A stretch of 64,000 bases of DNA from Reticulascus tulasneorum (lineage: Eukaryota > Ascomycota > Sordariomycetes > Glomerellales > Reticulascaceae): contig LSAX01000008.1 of NCBI GenBank assembly GCA_001557505.1, positions 310,001-374,000 of the forward strand, read 5' to 3'. Both the position numbers and the translations under genes were made by a program. Position 1 is the first letter of the stretch. Each line of letters begins with the position of its first letter. Positions 14,301 through 25,423 of this stretch are shown here, one piece after another. The notes under the pieces are model-generated. The model searched no databases and was not told the DNA's origin. It saw only the letters and a list, made by a program, of their open reading frames with translations.

Positions 14301-14475
14301 GCCATGCTGATGAGGGCTCTGCGCCGATGTCATGAACACAGATAATGCTATTATGTGACTTGTCAGCGTGTTGGAAATATCACTCAGGCGCGGCGACTAC
14401 TTGCTCTACCAGACGCCGCCATTTGACTTGGGGGCCGTCTGGTGGATATACCATCTCCAACCCAAGACGGAGCAT
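8336..14475 (-). CDS. Alpha/beta-hydrolase-like-NACHT-ankyrin NLR-like protein (~1918 aa)
   Basis: Proposed exons in transcript order are 14475-14384, 14347-14116, 14055-14002, 13933-13622, 13568-13304, 13252-13193, 13128-13081 and 13029-8336, giving 1919 in-frame codons. The N-terminal ~220 residues match the alpha/beta-hydrolase-like head of fungal NLRs: DIICVHDIG near residue 32, IAHGFGG at 115-121 and GIVFLGTPHH. At the nucleophile elbow the usual Ser is Gly118, so the head may be non-catalytic. A linker region (DRSHAELCRF, RRESTFLEWIDKKNA, KRESFIRSLGG) leads to NACHT with Walker A GDAGCGKS (412-419) and Walker B FMIVDGINECD (about 516). Many ankyrin repeats span roughly 920-1530. Near 1706-1754 a Cys/His cluster (CDDC, CRYC, HEH) resembles a ZZ zinc finger. 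The first intron would be only 36 bp, which is short but joins the expected motif. The family is linked to fungal allorecognition; the role here is inferred. Confidence 0.85.
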
Positions 14476-16318
14476 GGCTTTACGAAGGGCACGGGTAGAG
14501 CGCCTGGCTTCTCAAGTCGTCCGCCATTTGCGATATCAATCCATATAACCGCGAACTGTTGAGGCTGGGGCCAGATGTCGTGAGAGAGGTCTCTGAGAAT
14601 GATGAGAAAGATTAGATGATGATGATCTTGGTGATATTTCAGCTGTGTCTGACGTGGCGAAGGCTTCACTTGCCGCTATGGACAGAATCTGTGTGATATG
14701 GAAAGAGGCTCGGTGTTGACAGATTTTGTTGCCTTAGTTTTAGATCCTTCAGCTCTGCAAGGCTGATGGGCGACCTGCAGCGCTAGCTAGGTAGCCAAGC
14801 CCCGCCAGCAACGGATGGCACAATCAAAAAATCGTCACAAGCAGCCTCAGGAATGTACGGCCACAACTCTTCTCCCTACTTCTTCAAAGCGACAAGTGAC
14901 AGGGACAGATATCCGAAATACAGTTATTGGCTCCTGTCACCTAGCCAGATAATTAGCATTCAGCGAGAGCAATACAAGATAAAATAGAACTTCAATAATA
15001 GCGGGTACGTTTCCCGAAGACAGGTGCTAACTAGTCTAGGTTCCAGCGCATGAGGCTCGCGATTAAAGTATCTTGGTACCATATTATTAGTGTAGGCACC
15101 CCGAAAGGTTTTACGCCCGAGGACCCACTGCGGCTGAATGTGCTGCCTGGGGAGAATTTCAACGGCTTTGCACATCGAAGATCATTCTGATGTCCTCGGC
15201 CCGGGATTTCAAACCACGTTGCCGCTGTCGTCTTTTCATCTTCGATACGGGTTTTTATGTGCTCGTTAATCAGGGCCACTTCGACTGTCCAACGTTTGCA
15301 GAGGTACGCCTACAAGAAACAGCCATTGGCCGGAAGTTGTAGCAAAGTAGCTACAGTGCTTTCAGCGCATTAAATTAGTCCACTGGCTTATAGATGGACT
15401 CTACCTTTACAGAATAATGTGAGAAAACGCTGTTAGGGCCTCCAGATTAGGCGGCTTTGGCCGCCGCTTTTGACGGGCTCCAGTCGTAAGGAGTGCACAA
15501 AGCGCAACGCTACGGGGTACTTACGAGGTATGAAATACTTCCCAGGCTCTGTCCAAGCCCTTACATCGCACACCACTTTGCGCTCATTTCCAGCAACTCC
15601 CGAAGCCGTGGCCGCCGACGCTGCTTGCTTTCCTCTCCCCGTCCTACAGAGATTACCATGATAACGCCATGGCGCACCGGCCGCCACGGCATCGTAGACT
15701 AGGGTACCTCTCGCATTCCCCGGGTTGGGTCGCGGCCGCTTCTCGAGCAAATTCCAACTGCACGTGGCCAGGCGGCGCTGGAAGGGCGCTGGAAGGAGGA
15801 TTTGCACGAGGTGACCGGCCAGCTGGACAGGCCCCAGTGTTCCCTTGGGCCCACCTGATGTAGAATCACGCAGATCCATGGATGGGTTTTACCGGGCCCT
15901 ACTGAACTGGATCCTGCGTTCTGGAGTCCCGCTGCTTTTACCTGAGCTAAGCCGAGGCGACGGAGTTGAGGCTACCCTTAATTAGTGGCCCAGCATGCAC
16001 AAGTTTTCTGGAACCTAATTAGGTGGTTGCCCTTCAGTACCTAGTTACCTAGTAACCATACTGGTATAGAACCCTGGAGCGTCACATCTCGGCGCTTCAC
16101 TTCTGTCAAATAATAAAGTCAAAAGACAGTCAGTCATCTATAAGTAGGTAGGTAGTATGCTGCATCAGGATCACGGTGTCACTAGAGGCCGGTTCTCTTC
16201 AACCCCGAAACACGGGTCTCAAATTTCGAGCTATTTCATCCCATCACATCCTTCACAACCCATACCAACGCCGCCAACCGCAATCCTCACGCTCAACCTA
16301 CCGCACACCTGATCGGAA
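14476..16318. other. Intergenic region upstream of the NACHT-ankyrin and F-box genes
   Basis: About 1.8 kb lie between the starts of two divergent genes, so both promoters should be here. A GC-rich stretch at 15430-15880 is open on the minus strand for 148 codons but has no recognisable domain. TAGGTAGGTAG-type short repeats occur near 16145. Nothing else can be supported. Confidence 0.4.
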
Positions 16319-17959
16319 ATGTCTAGCAGCAAAAGCTCCTGGGGCGCTTTACCTCTCGAGATCCGAAACGAGATCCTTGGTCTCCTGCCAGTTCTCGGCG
16401 GGAGGTGCAGCCAGCTCGCGACCGTTTCTCGAGAATGGCTATCAGTTGTCGAGCCGCTCAATTTTGCCGACATCAGCCTGACGGCACCGCGCCTCGCCGA
16501 CCCCAACTCTCTAGCTCTTCTGTCCCGAAAGAGAGGCTATATTCGCTACCTCTGGTTCCGCGTGGAATTGAAGCAGTAGATTGCATGCTTTGTTCTAATA
16601 CTGACCCGGAGCGTTTTGGCTTGGACGAAGTCGACAACCAGTTCATCGCGGATGCGTTTGAAAGCCTTTTCAAGACACTCGTCGCATGGGAGCCTCGCGG
16701 TGACTTGGTACTCGATATCAGTGTCTACTCGCCCAGTGACGACCAGCACTGCTTCAAATACCTCAGCTTCCGCCCAGACAACGACCTCGGCGGCTGCCCG
16801 TTGCCCCTTGGGCAGGAACATATAATGGCCCTGACGCATGACCCGGCTCATGGCTGGGTTGCCGGGCAGCAGGTCCTCGCTCCTGACGGGGACGCCATCG
16901 AAAAGACATTCGACGAGATCATGGGCGAGGGGCCTTTCGACGACGAGGAACCCGAGATGCAATGGTGGCGGGGTCTCCCCTCTGTACCCGTGGTTGGGGT
17001 CGTGCTCCTTCGCCAGCAGACCCGCCGACGATGGAAGCCGGTTGCACTCGCAAACATGCTCACGCGGTTCCCCAACATGAAGGAGCTTTGTTACGAACCC
17101 TGGAGGGAGTGGGGCGGACTTGATATACATACCGACAAACGCAAGTACTTGCTTCAAACCCCCTGTCAATTTAGTCGACGCAGCGCAGCCGCTGACCAGC
17201 CAGAATACAGGCAACCAGACGCTGATCAAATCTTTGTCCCGGCCGGAATTGTGCAAGCTGACGATATTTGAGAACTTCAACGAGTCATACCCGCAAGTAA
17301 GTTTCCAGTGTTCGGCTCTCCGGTTGCCGAACCTGGCCGTGAGCCTGGAACTTGCCCGCGAGAGCCAGCACCTCACGACGCTATCCGCCTCGTTCATGGC
17401 CGACGCCGGTTACTTCTTCGCAGCGCGTCAAGATTCATGGATGTGGGAGAAGCTCACTTCTCTGGCGCTAACTTCGAGAGTCCTTGCTGATGACGCGGAC
17501 ACTTTGGATATCAACAATATGCTTCGGGACGCCGCTGCCGCTGCACTCATGATGCCGAGACTTGACACGATGGAGTTATGGAACGGCAGACGGGGCTTGG
17601 CAATGCTCTTTCGCTACCAGAGCGCTCGAGATGGGCAGTCGGCCATCATCACGGTACGGGGGACGTTCAGGCTTGCTCTAGGGATTGCGGTCACGCAAGC
17701 TTGGGATATGGTCGCCCACCGGCACCGCCATGGCGGGGTCGTCGTACAAGGCTCTTTGATCGATCCAAGTGTGATTCGATGCCACGGTGATGCGATCCGC
17801 CAGCTGGGACTTTCGACGGAGGTCGTGAGGCCAGTCTCGCTGCGGCAGATCCTCGACGAACATAGTTTCCGGGCGGGAGATCATCATCGTCACAATTTCC
17901 AGGTAAATGCCATTTCGAAATCTCCATCCATCCATGTCCGGCTGGGTACCGCCTTCTAG
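16319..17959 (+). pseudogene. F-box / DUF6546-type protein gene with a one-base frameshift
   Basis: The first frame (16319-16579) encodes an F-box-like start, WGALPLEIRNEILGLL, and ends YIRYLWFRVELKQ-stop. Family members continue with a Tyr-Asp-Cys motif here. The next base frame carries exactly DCMLCSNTD and the rest of the family (ADAFESLFKTLVAWE, FPNMKELCYEPWREW). The codon at 16577 reads TA with its third base missing, so a one-nucleotide deletion explains both the stop and the shift. The gap is far too small for an intron. A probable intron follows near 17142-17196 (GTACTT donor; the acceptor is uncertain), leading to LCKLTIFENFNESYP, LTSLALTSRVL, MELWNGRRGLAMLFRYQSA and EVVRPVSLRQIL. 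F-box proteins usually supply substrates to SCF ubiquitin ligases. This copy is a recent pseudogene, a truncated 86-residue F-box peptide, or a base-calling error. Confidence 0.75.
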
Positions 17960-18833
17960 AATTTCTCCGGAATTGTCTCATTTCGTCACCCGCGCCACAT
18001 CCTGCTAGCTGTCGTGGGACGGGACGCCCGGCCATCGTCGCGTTATCAGGAAGTGACAGTGAACCGTCGTAGCGGCGCTCCTACGCTCTAAGATTTCCTA
18101 GGGCCTCAAAGATGACCTAAAGATGACCCTATGTCAAACACCTTAAAATTGGGCCCATTTGCTAATCCCACTAGTGTATCGGGGAAAAAGGGCTGCGCAC
18201 GCATAGGCAACTTGGATGAAAAAGTGGAAGAGAAAGCTTGGGAGAAGTAAAGAGTACAAGAAGACAGTAGGTATTAGAGTAGGTATGCATGTTGCGACGG
18301 TCACGGCATTCGTGCGGTCTGACATAGGGCGGCATACTGCGCTATACCCGATTAGGATGCCACCTTTCCCGGCGGGGAAAGCAGCGTGTCAGCGATTACT
18401 ATTACAATAGCCGTACCTTAGCGCTTATGGTGGAAGTCTAACTTACATCGCTGAGGCAGGTACTCACCACGGGCATCCAATCCCACCAAACTCGCTAGGA
18501 ACTTGCTTAGCGGGGCAGTTACACAAATTGAGCGGAGAGTAATTAACTACCAGCTGGGTTCAGGTGGTGGCAGCTGCCGTCAATTAAACCCCAAGCCCCT
18601 CACGTGTGGCGCGCCTTGGTCGCGTCATGATTTCACGGGAAAGGCGCGTTGAAGCTGTGGAGATCTCCTTCCTGATAAAGCCCCTCTAACTGTTGCCTTC
18701 AGTTTATTTTCGAAAATCGTCCCAGTTCCTCCAGCAGCAGCTTCTCTCCACTCTGGCGGCGCCGCATCGCATCTGGTAGAGAACTAGTGGCATTGTTTGA
18801 TTGTCAAGTCGTCGGAGACGAACGTTCACCAAG
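17960..18833. other. Intergenic region, FEN1 promoter side
   Basis: About 870 bp with no supportable gene. The last part precedes the FEN1 start codon and presumably holds its promoter and leader. Nothing distinctive was seen. Confidence 0.4.
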
Positions 18834-20199
18834 ATGGGTATCAAACAGCTCTTCTCAATCATTAAGGAGGAGGCCCCAGATGCGATCAAGGAAGGCGAGA
18901 TCAAGAACCACTTCGGTCGCAAGGTCGCCATTGTAAGTCTGTGCATGCTCACGTACACGAAGGACGAGACTGACATGACCCGTAGGATGCGTACGAGTTT
19001 CCCATGGCTCGCTATCGGGGCTTCCACTGACGTAGCATAGGTCAATGAGCATCTACAGCTTCCTTATCGCCGTCCGATCCGACGGCCAACAGCTCATGAA
19101 CGAGAGTGGTGAAACGACGTCCCATTTGATGGGCATGTTTTACCGCACATTACGAATGGTCGACAACGGCATCAAGCCTCTCTACGTGTTCGACGGCGCC
19201 CCCCCAAAGCTCAAGTCGGGCGAGCTGGCAAAGCGATTCCAACGAAAGCAGGAAGCCAACGAGGGACTGGAGGAGGCGAAAGAGACTGGCACAGCGGAAG
19301 ATGTCGAGAAGTTCTCTAGACGAACGGTTCGAGTGACGAGAGAACACAACGCCGAGTGCCAGCGACTTTTGAAGCTGATGGGCATCCCGTACATAATCGC
19401 GCCGACCGAGGCAGAGGCGCAATGTGCCGTTCTTGCTCGTGCGGGCAAGGTCTACGCCGCGGCCAGCGAGGATATGGATACACTCACATTTGACTCGCCC
19501 ATCTTGCTGCGCCATCTTACTTTTAGCGAGCAGAGGAAGGAACCTATCCAGGAGATTCACATTGACAAGGTCCTGGAGGGATTGAACATGGATCGCAAGC
19601 AGGCATGTAAACCCCTGCTTCCTATTCGCGGAATCGGCAGGCCTTTGCCTAGTTTTACCTGTGCTGACCATATGTCTTAGTTTGTGGACCTTTGCATTCT
19701 ACTCGGTTGCGATTACCTCGACCCCGTCCCCAAGGTCGGTCCAAGCACAGCGCTCAAGCTGATCCGAGATCACGGCACGCTCGAAAAGGTGGTGGAGGCG
19801 ATCGAAAATGACCCGAAACAGAAATACAAGCTGCCGGAAGACTGGCCGTACGCTGATGCACGAGAACTCTTCTTCCACCCCGACGTCCGGCCGGCGGATG
19901 ATCCGCTATGCGACTTCAAGTGGGACAAGCCGGATATGGACGGCCTCATACAGTTCTTGGTCACCGAGAAGGGGTTCTCAGAGGACCGCGTCCGGGCCGG
20001 CGGCCAGCGATTGGAGAAGAACATGAAGAGTTCGCAGCAGAGCAGACTGGATGGCTTCTTCAAGACGATGCCCAAATCGGAAGCGGAGAAGGCGGCGCAT
20101 AAGCGCAAGCTGGATGAAAAGGTTGAGGAGAAGAAGAAGAAGGCAAAGCTAGAGAAGAAGGAGAAGGCGGCAGCCAAGGCGAAGCCTCGTGGGGCATGA
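18834..20199 (+). CDS. FEN1: Flap endonuclease 1 (RAD27 orthologue, 394 aa)
   Basis: FEN1 is a structure-specific nuclease that removes 5' flaps during Okazaki-fragment maturation and long-patch base-excision repair, acting with PCNA in the nucleus. Exons are 18834-18932, 18986-18990, 19041-19602 and 19681-20199 (395 codons). The protein starts [15 protein letters not shown]. The XPG-N and XPG-I regions carry [25 protein letters not shown] and LLGCDYLDP, with the metal-binding acidic residues intact. The PCNA-interacting PIP box QSRLDGFF precedes a Lys-rich tail. Exon 2 is only five bases (GATGC): it supplies catalytic Asp34 and two bases of Ala35. The flanking introns (53 and 50 bp) each end with a CTGAC branch site. 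The third intron uses a GC donor (GCATGT), because only that join restores the conserved KQFVDLC. Length is normal for the family. Confidence 0.96.
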
Positions 20200-21544
20200 T
20201 GCGGGCCTGGACGAGCTGCGGTTGACGAGGGACACGGGCAAACAAGTAGTGGCGGTGAACAAGATGATAGCGGTACGTACTGATAGATGACCTGGTCTTG
20301 CTTGGCTTTAGCTGGGGATCTGGCGATGGGAGTTTGAGGCTTTACGAATCAGGCGACACGGACTGGGGACTCGATATCTTCCCCCCGAGAGTAGCTGCTA
20401 TTGTGCTGGCTAATACCAACGAAGCGTTGTTGGGAGATCTACCAAATAATCACGATCAAACAAGATTCACCTCGTTGTAGCTAGTAAGGCCCATCCATTG
20501 GAGCCTCAGAGTGCGCATCCTTTAGGGTCTCCCACATGTTAAATTTTGCCCACTGTCTTTGGACTTGGTACCCTGAAAAACCGGAGTACGGAACCCACAG
20601 AATCCCTTTTCGGAGATTGTTCCCATCATGTGCCTGTGATCTACCTCCGCATCCGCCGGGGTGAAACCATGCGTTGCTTATTAGGTACCAGGACCGGCAC
20701 GCTTACCCATTGCATCCTCATGATTGGCCCATCTCCAGCATGCCATCAGGGGTGGCTTACGTAGGGTAGGTAGCGAGGACCTCGGCATCTTATGTAGGCA
20801 TTCTTTAGGTCATCCATCCCGCGCAAAACCGCACTGGCCACCACCTTCTGCTGCTGCTGAAGGGTTTCCCTCAGATGATGACATCAAGCAGCCCGCCCAG
20901 GTCCTTTGGTGGCACGTGGAACGCAGCCCAGGCCCGGAATCACATGCGTCGCCGCATCTGGTGTCATAATAAGGTACGTTGCATGTCTACAGAACAAGCA
21001 ATAAAATCCTTGAAGCGGCATTTGTTTTGGGCACCTGACATGGAATTCATCGTTCCCATAGGTGCCTTTGGTAAAGTAAAGGGATCTAATCCCCTTCAAG
21101 CCGAGCCCGGGGGGGAACCAGCTTCCCCACAGCCCAGCTGTTTTGTGCCCCAGCTTTGCCACGGGCTCCCTCATGAGTATTATTAGTAGTGTAGCTGCGT
21201 TGAATGACGCCAATCGCTGTATGATGCTGTAACCTCCGTGGACAAGTTGTGGGGGACCGCAAGCGGGAGTGGAGAGGACCCCAGCCAGCCAGCCCATGAA
21301 GCACAGCCAGACACCATGGGGGAAGCATGTGATTGTCCTGGATTGCCGACTTTGGCCGGCGACTTTTGCTCATGCTATCCCAGGAATGCAATCGTTTCGT
21401 TTTCTCCATTACTTAGACCAACTCTCCTTTCTTCCTCTTCGCTATTCCGTGTATTGACATTGTGTTTTCCTTGTCCGAAGAATTGCCACCTCACTCCCTT
21501 GCCTAGCCTGTCTAAAATTCGCCGTTTTTGCTAGAGCTCCCAAA
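20200..21544. other. Intergenic region between FEN1 and the cyt b5-ACAD gene
   Basis: About 1.3 kb without a recognisable coding region; short frames lack domains. A pyrimidine-rich stretch around 21400-21530 directly upstream of the next start codon is typical of a fungal promoter and 5' leader. Confidence 0.4.
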
Positions 21545-23444
21545 ATGTCCAAAACTTTCTCAGCGAGCGACGTTGCGTTGCACAACAAGGGCGACGATCT
21601 CTACATCATCGTCGACGGCGACGTCTATGACCTTACCAAGTTCCAAGATGACCACCCAGGTATGTCCGCGCCTGCGTCCAGACTCCCCAGCGACAGCTGC
21701 GTCCCTCAATTATTCCCAGAGGTGTGTGTTCAATCGGGAAGAATCACTACTGACGGTTCCATGATCCAGGTGGCAAGAAGATCCTCACCAGAGTAGCCGG
21801 CAAAGACGCCACGAAGCAGTTCTGGAAATATCACAACGAGGGCATCCTGAAAAAGTACAAGACGAAGCTGCAAGTCGGCTCCCTGGACTCCAAGCCGAAG
21901 CCGAAGGCTGTCGAGCAGCCAGTCGAGCCATCCTCAGTGGGCCCTGCCGCTCCTGTGCCCAAGAAGGATGCGCCAAAGAAAGTCGCCGAGGCAGCGGTGG
22001 AATCGGAGACCCAAGATCCGTTCGGCGACATGGTCCCATTTGGGGATCCAAGCTGGTACCAAAGTGTGAGTGGCCTCCAGGGAAAACTTCGCGGAAAACC
22101 AAAGATGGCCCCGACTAACCCGCGCATGCACAGTACCACTCCCCCTACTTCAACGAGACACACGCAGCCCTCCGCGCCGAGGTCCGTGAGTGGGTCGATT
22201 CCGCCATTGAGCCCAATGTCGCCGAATGGGACGAGAAGAAGGAGGTCGATCCTGCCATCTACAAGGAGATGGGCAGGCGAGGCTACCTAGCCGGCCTCCT
22301 CGGCGTGGAGTACCCGGTCGAATACGTCCAGGACGGCAATGTCATCAAGTCGGTGCCCACGGACAAGTGGGACCACTTCCACGAGATGCTCCTCACCGAC
22401 GAGTTGTCGCGCTCCGCATCTGGTGGTTTCGTCTGGAATGTCATTGGCGGATTCGCCATCGGCTGCCCGCCGCTCATCAAGTTCGGCCAAAAAAGCCTCC
22501 TCGACCGCATCCTCCCTGGTATTCTGGCTGGTGACAAGCGCATCTGCCTTGCCATCACGGAACCCGATGCCGGCAGCGACGTTGCGAACCTGACGTGCGA
22601 GGCCAAGCTGACCGAGGACGGCAAGCACTTTATCGTCAACGGCGAGAAGAAGTGGATCACCAACGGTATCTGGTGCGACTACTTCACCACTGCTGTCAGG
22701 ACGGGCGGCGAGGGCATGAACGGTGTCAGCTTGCTGCTCATCGAGAGGGATTTTGGCGGTGTTAGCACCAGGCGCATGGACTGCCAGGGTGTCTGGTCCA
22801 GCGGCACCACCTACATTACATTTGAGGATGTCAAGGTCCCGGTCGAGAATCTGCTTGGCAAGAAGGATCGAGGATTCCGAGGTCAGTTTTCTCTCCGCTT
22901 CCCACTTGCAGATCACTGTTTTCGTGAATTTGCAGCTAACCCCACCACAGTCATCATGACGAATTTCAACCACGAGCGGATAGGCATCATCATCCAATGC
23001 CTACGATTCTCGCGCGTCTGCTTTGAAGAATCCGTCAAGTATGCCAACAAGCGACGCACGTTCGGCAAGAAGCTGATCGAGCACCCCGTCATCCGCCTCA
23101 AGCTCGCGCACATGGCGCGTCAGATCGAAGCATCGTACAACTGGCTCGAGAACATGATCTACCAGTGCGAGAAGATGGATGATACGGAGGCCATGCTCAA
23201 GCTCGGTGGCGCCATCGCCGGCCTCAAGGCCCAGGCTACCATCACATTCGAATTCTGCGCGCGTGAGGCCAGCCAGATCTTCGGCGGGCTGAGCTACTCG
23301 CGCGGCGGCCAGGGCGGCAAGGTCGAGCGCCTGTACCGCGACGTGAGGGCCTATGCCATCCCCGGCGGCAGCGAGGAGATCATGCTCGACTTGAGCATTC
23401 GGCAGAGCATGCGGGTTGCCAAGGCCATGGGCATGAAGTTGTGA
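21545..23444 (+). CDS. Cytochrome b5-acyl-CoA dehydrogenase fusion protein (550 aa)
   Basis: Exons are 21545-21659, 21770-22065, 22134-22881 and 22951-23444 (551 codons). Residues 1 to ~75 form a cytochrome b5 domain with heme ligands His37 (in HPGG, rebuilt across intron 1) and His60 (WKYHNEG). A Pro/Lys-rich linker (~80-130) leads to a full acyl-CoA dehydrogenase. Its motifs include AITEPDAGSD and the catalytic-base region YRDVRAYAIPGGSEEIM. Such proteins oxidise acyl-CoA thioesters with FAD; the fused b5 domain suggests an alternative electron route. The fusion itself is known in filamentous fungi; the substrate cannot be told from sequence. No mitochondrial presequence is obvious, and the C-terminus (MKL) is at best a weak PTS1-like tripeptide, so the compartment is unclear. 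Confidence 0.93.
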
Positions 23445-24313
23445 GGAAAAGCCGGTCGCGGGGCGGGAATAGATGAATTAGGATCATTGTATGAGTAAAC
23501 ACATTTGGCTTATGAGGGCGCTTTTTGCATCGAGGCGCTACCTTGTAGCGGGTCCTAGAGTCCTCAATATAGAGACTTTTCTTTGGTTCATTCACAAAGT
23601 TTTTTTATTAAGTTTTTTTGAAAAGTGTCTTGGCCACGCGATGAAGATCATTTCGAAGAATGCCAAAGGTTGGCCGAAGGTTGCCGGCAACACCACAGTT
23701 TGACCATGGCCACTAGACCGAATGCTCAGACTACGTAGATTCTCTTCAACCTCCCCCCATTTGCTCCCTGGCCCTATCCAACTCCCATCGAATGCTGCTA
23801 TTATGATTTCCAGCCACTGGCTCTCACGCAGTCCAGCAGACCAGATTCGCCGACACGGAAGAGGGGCCAGCTCGACTCGGGTCCGTGAAATGAGCCTCCC
23901 TGGCGCGGCGGCGCGTCAACAGGCCCGGCTGCATTCCACCCGCTCGCCTGCGAATGGGCATACCACGACACGCCCTGCCGGCATTTGCTGTCTCACTCGG
24001 ATCCTGCTCAGTGGCCAAAGGCGCAGAGCCCACAATCCACGGTCGTGTTTGAATGCTTTGTGCCTTCGTGGCTCTGCGGTCTCATGCTTAATCTTAGAAA
24101 CGCGGCGCCCGCCAAGCTTGCACTTACAAAACACATAAGACGAGCTGCTGCTGCTCACAAGACAGTTTGAATCCTCTCTCTTCATCCCAAGTCACTCCTT
24201 ACAGCCTCTCTCTCACACTCTCTTTCTCCCCCCTCTCGTTCAGAGGTTTCTTGTCGCTTTTGACACTTTCTATCTTCCCCCCACATTCTTTCGCTTGTAT
24301 TCTATCACTTACG
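23445..24313. other. Intergenic region upstream of the WSC protein gene
   Basis: About 870 bp with no supported gene. The final ~130 bp are strongly pyrimidine-rich (CTCTCTCACACTCTCTTTC type), typical of promoters or leaders of highly expressed fungal genes. Confidence 0.4.
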
Positions 24314-25423
24314 ATGCGTTCCTCTACTATCTACAACCTCTTGGCAGGCGTCTTCCTCCTGTCCTCGGCTGCAGCGCAAGGCCCCCTGGATGCCCTCCTC
24401 GGCTCCACATATGGCGGCTGCGTGGCCATCAACTTTGACGCCTTCACTTTTGACAGCGTCACTGTCAACGCACCAAACAGCCCGCAGATCTGCCAGGCGG
24501 CATGCCGTACCGCCGGCTACTTGTTCGCATACGTCCAGGGCGACGACTGCGCGTGCAGCGATACAAGGGCTCCGGTAGCGTTTCTGTATCCAGACGTGGG
24601 CTTCGGAGATTGCTTCTTCCAATGCACTGATATCACACGGCCTGATGCCAGGTGCGGTGGTATTTCCCTGAGTACTTTTGTGGCGATTTACAACGTGTTC
24701 GAGCTGGGTCCGTTATCATCTACTACAAGCACTGTTACCAATACCGCCACCACATTTCTCTCGACCAGCGCGAATACTGGACCTGTTACAAATCCTGGGT
24801 CTGTTACGAGTACTGTACCCAGTACTACCAGTGTTGTCACTAGCACATCCCAGAGTGTAAGCTCTTCCATCAGCACGGTGAGGTCTTCGTCGAGCACCTT
24901 CCTCACGACGGCCAATGGACCCCGGCCCACGTTCACCAGTAAGTACACTACCTCCATCCACAGACTCGTCCCACTAACATGGCCAGACGGGACGCTCCCC
25001 CAGTTCATCAGCACTGTCTACTCGACCAGCACCTACACCATCACTGCGTGCCCGCCAAACGCTGGAAAATGCCACCCCGGGCAGGTCACGACGACTTGCA
25101 TCCCCGTCGGAACGGCCCACTATCCTGGCAAGAAGCACGTATATGAGGACTGCAGCACGTACGTTACTACCATCGACGACGTGGAGACGACATGCACCGA
25201 CACGTACACGCGCACCAAGTGGTACGATGATCAGAAGACGTATGTCAAGACTCAGGATGGCCACAAGACGCTGGTTCCGATCGAGCCAACCGAGACTGGC
25301 TACAAGAAACACATGCCCACGCACGTGGTTGTGTCTGGCGAGCCGTCGGTGAGGGATCCTGGGTTCTTGCCGCTGATGGCTGCGTTGGGCGGGATCAGTG
25401 TCGGGATGCTGATGCTATTGTAA
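24314..25423 (+). CDS. WSC-domain, Ser/Thr-rich, GPI-anchored cell-surface protein
   Basis: The start at 24314 gives a signal peptide, MRSSTIYNLLAGVFLLSSAAA. Next is a WSC-like cysteine domain (about 30-115), with Cys pairs in the pattern YGGC, CQAAC, CACSD, CFFQC and CGG. WSC domains bind wall carbohydrate. A long Ser/Thr stalk follows, probably O-mannosylated. A second Cys-containing segment (ITACPPNAGKC, TTCIPVG, EDCSTYV, ETTCTD) precedes a hydrophobic tail, LPLMAALGGISVGMLMLL, compatible with GPI attachment. The frame is open throughout, but 24939-24986 has perfect intron signals (GTAAGT, CTAAC, CAG) and is 48 bp. It is therefore either an intron or an optional in-frame segment; removing it joins TFT to NGTLPQF. 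The likely role is at the cell wall or surface; the exact function is unknown. Confidence 0.85.
   Translation: MRSSTIYNLLAGVFLLSSAAAQGPLDALLGSTYGGCVAINFDAFTFDSVTVNAPNSPQICQAACRTAGYLFAYVQGDDCACSDTRAPVAFLYPDVGFGDCFFQCTDITRPDARCGGISLSTFVAIYNVFELGPLSSTTSTVTNTATTFLSTSANTGPVTNPGSVTSTVPSTTSVVTSTSQSVSSSISTVRSSSSTFLTTANGPRPTFTSKYTTSIHRLVPLTWPDGTLPQFISTVYSTSTYTITACPPNAGKCHPGQVTTTCIPVGTAHYPGKKHVYEDCSTYVTTIDDVETTCTDTYTRTKWYDDQKTYVKTQDGHKTLVPIEPTETGYKKHMPTHVVVSGEPSVRDPGFLPLMAALGGISVGMLMLL

Noticed and set aside
15433..15879. 148-codon minus-strand frame in GC-rich DNA
   Set aside because: No domain, signal or splice continuation; GC-rich DNA leaves long chance frames.
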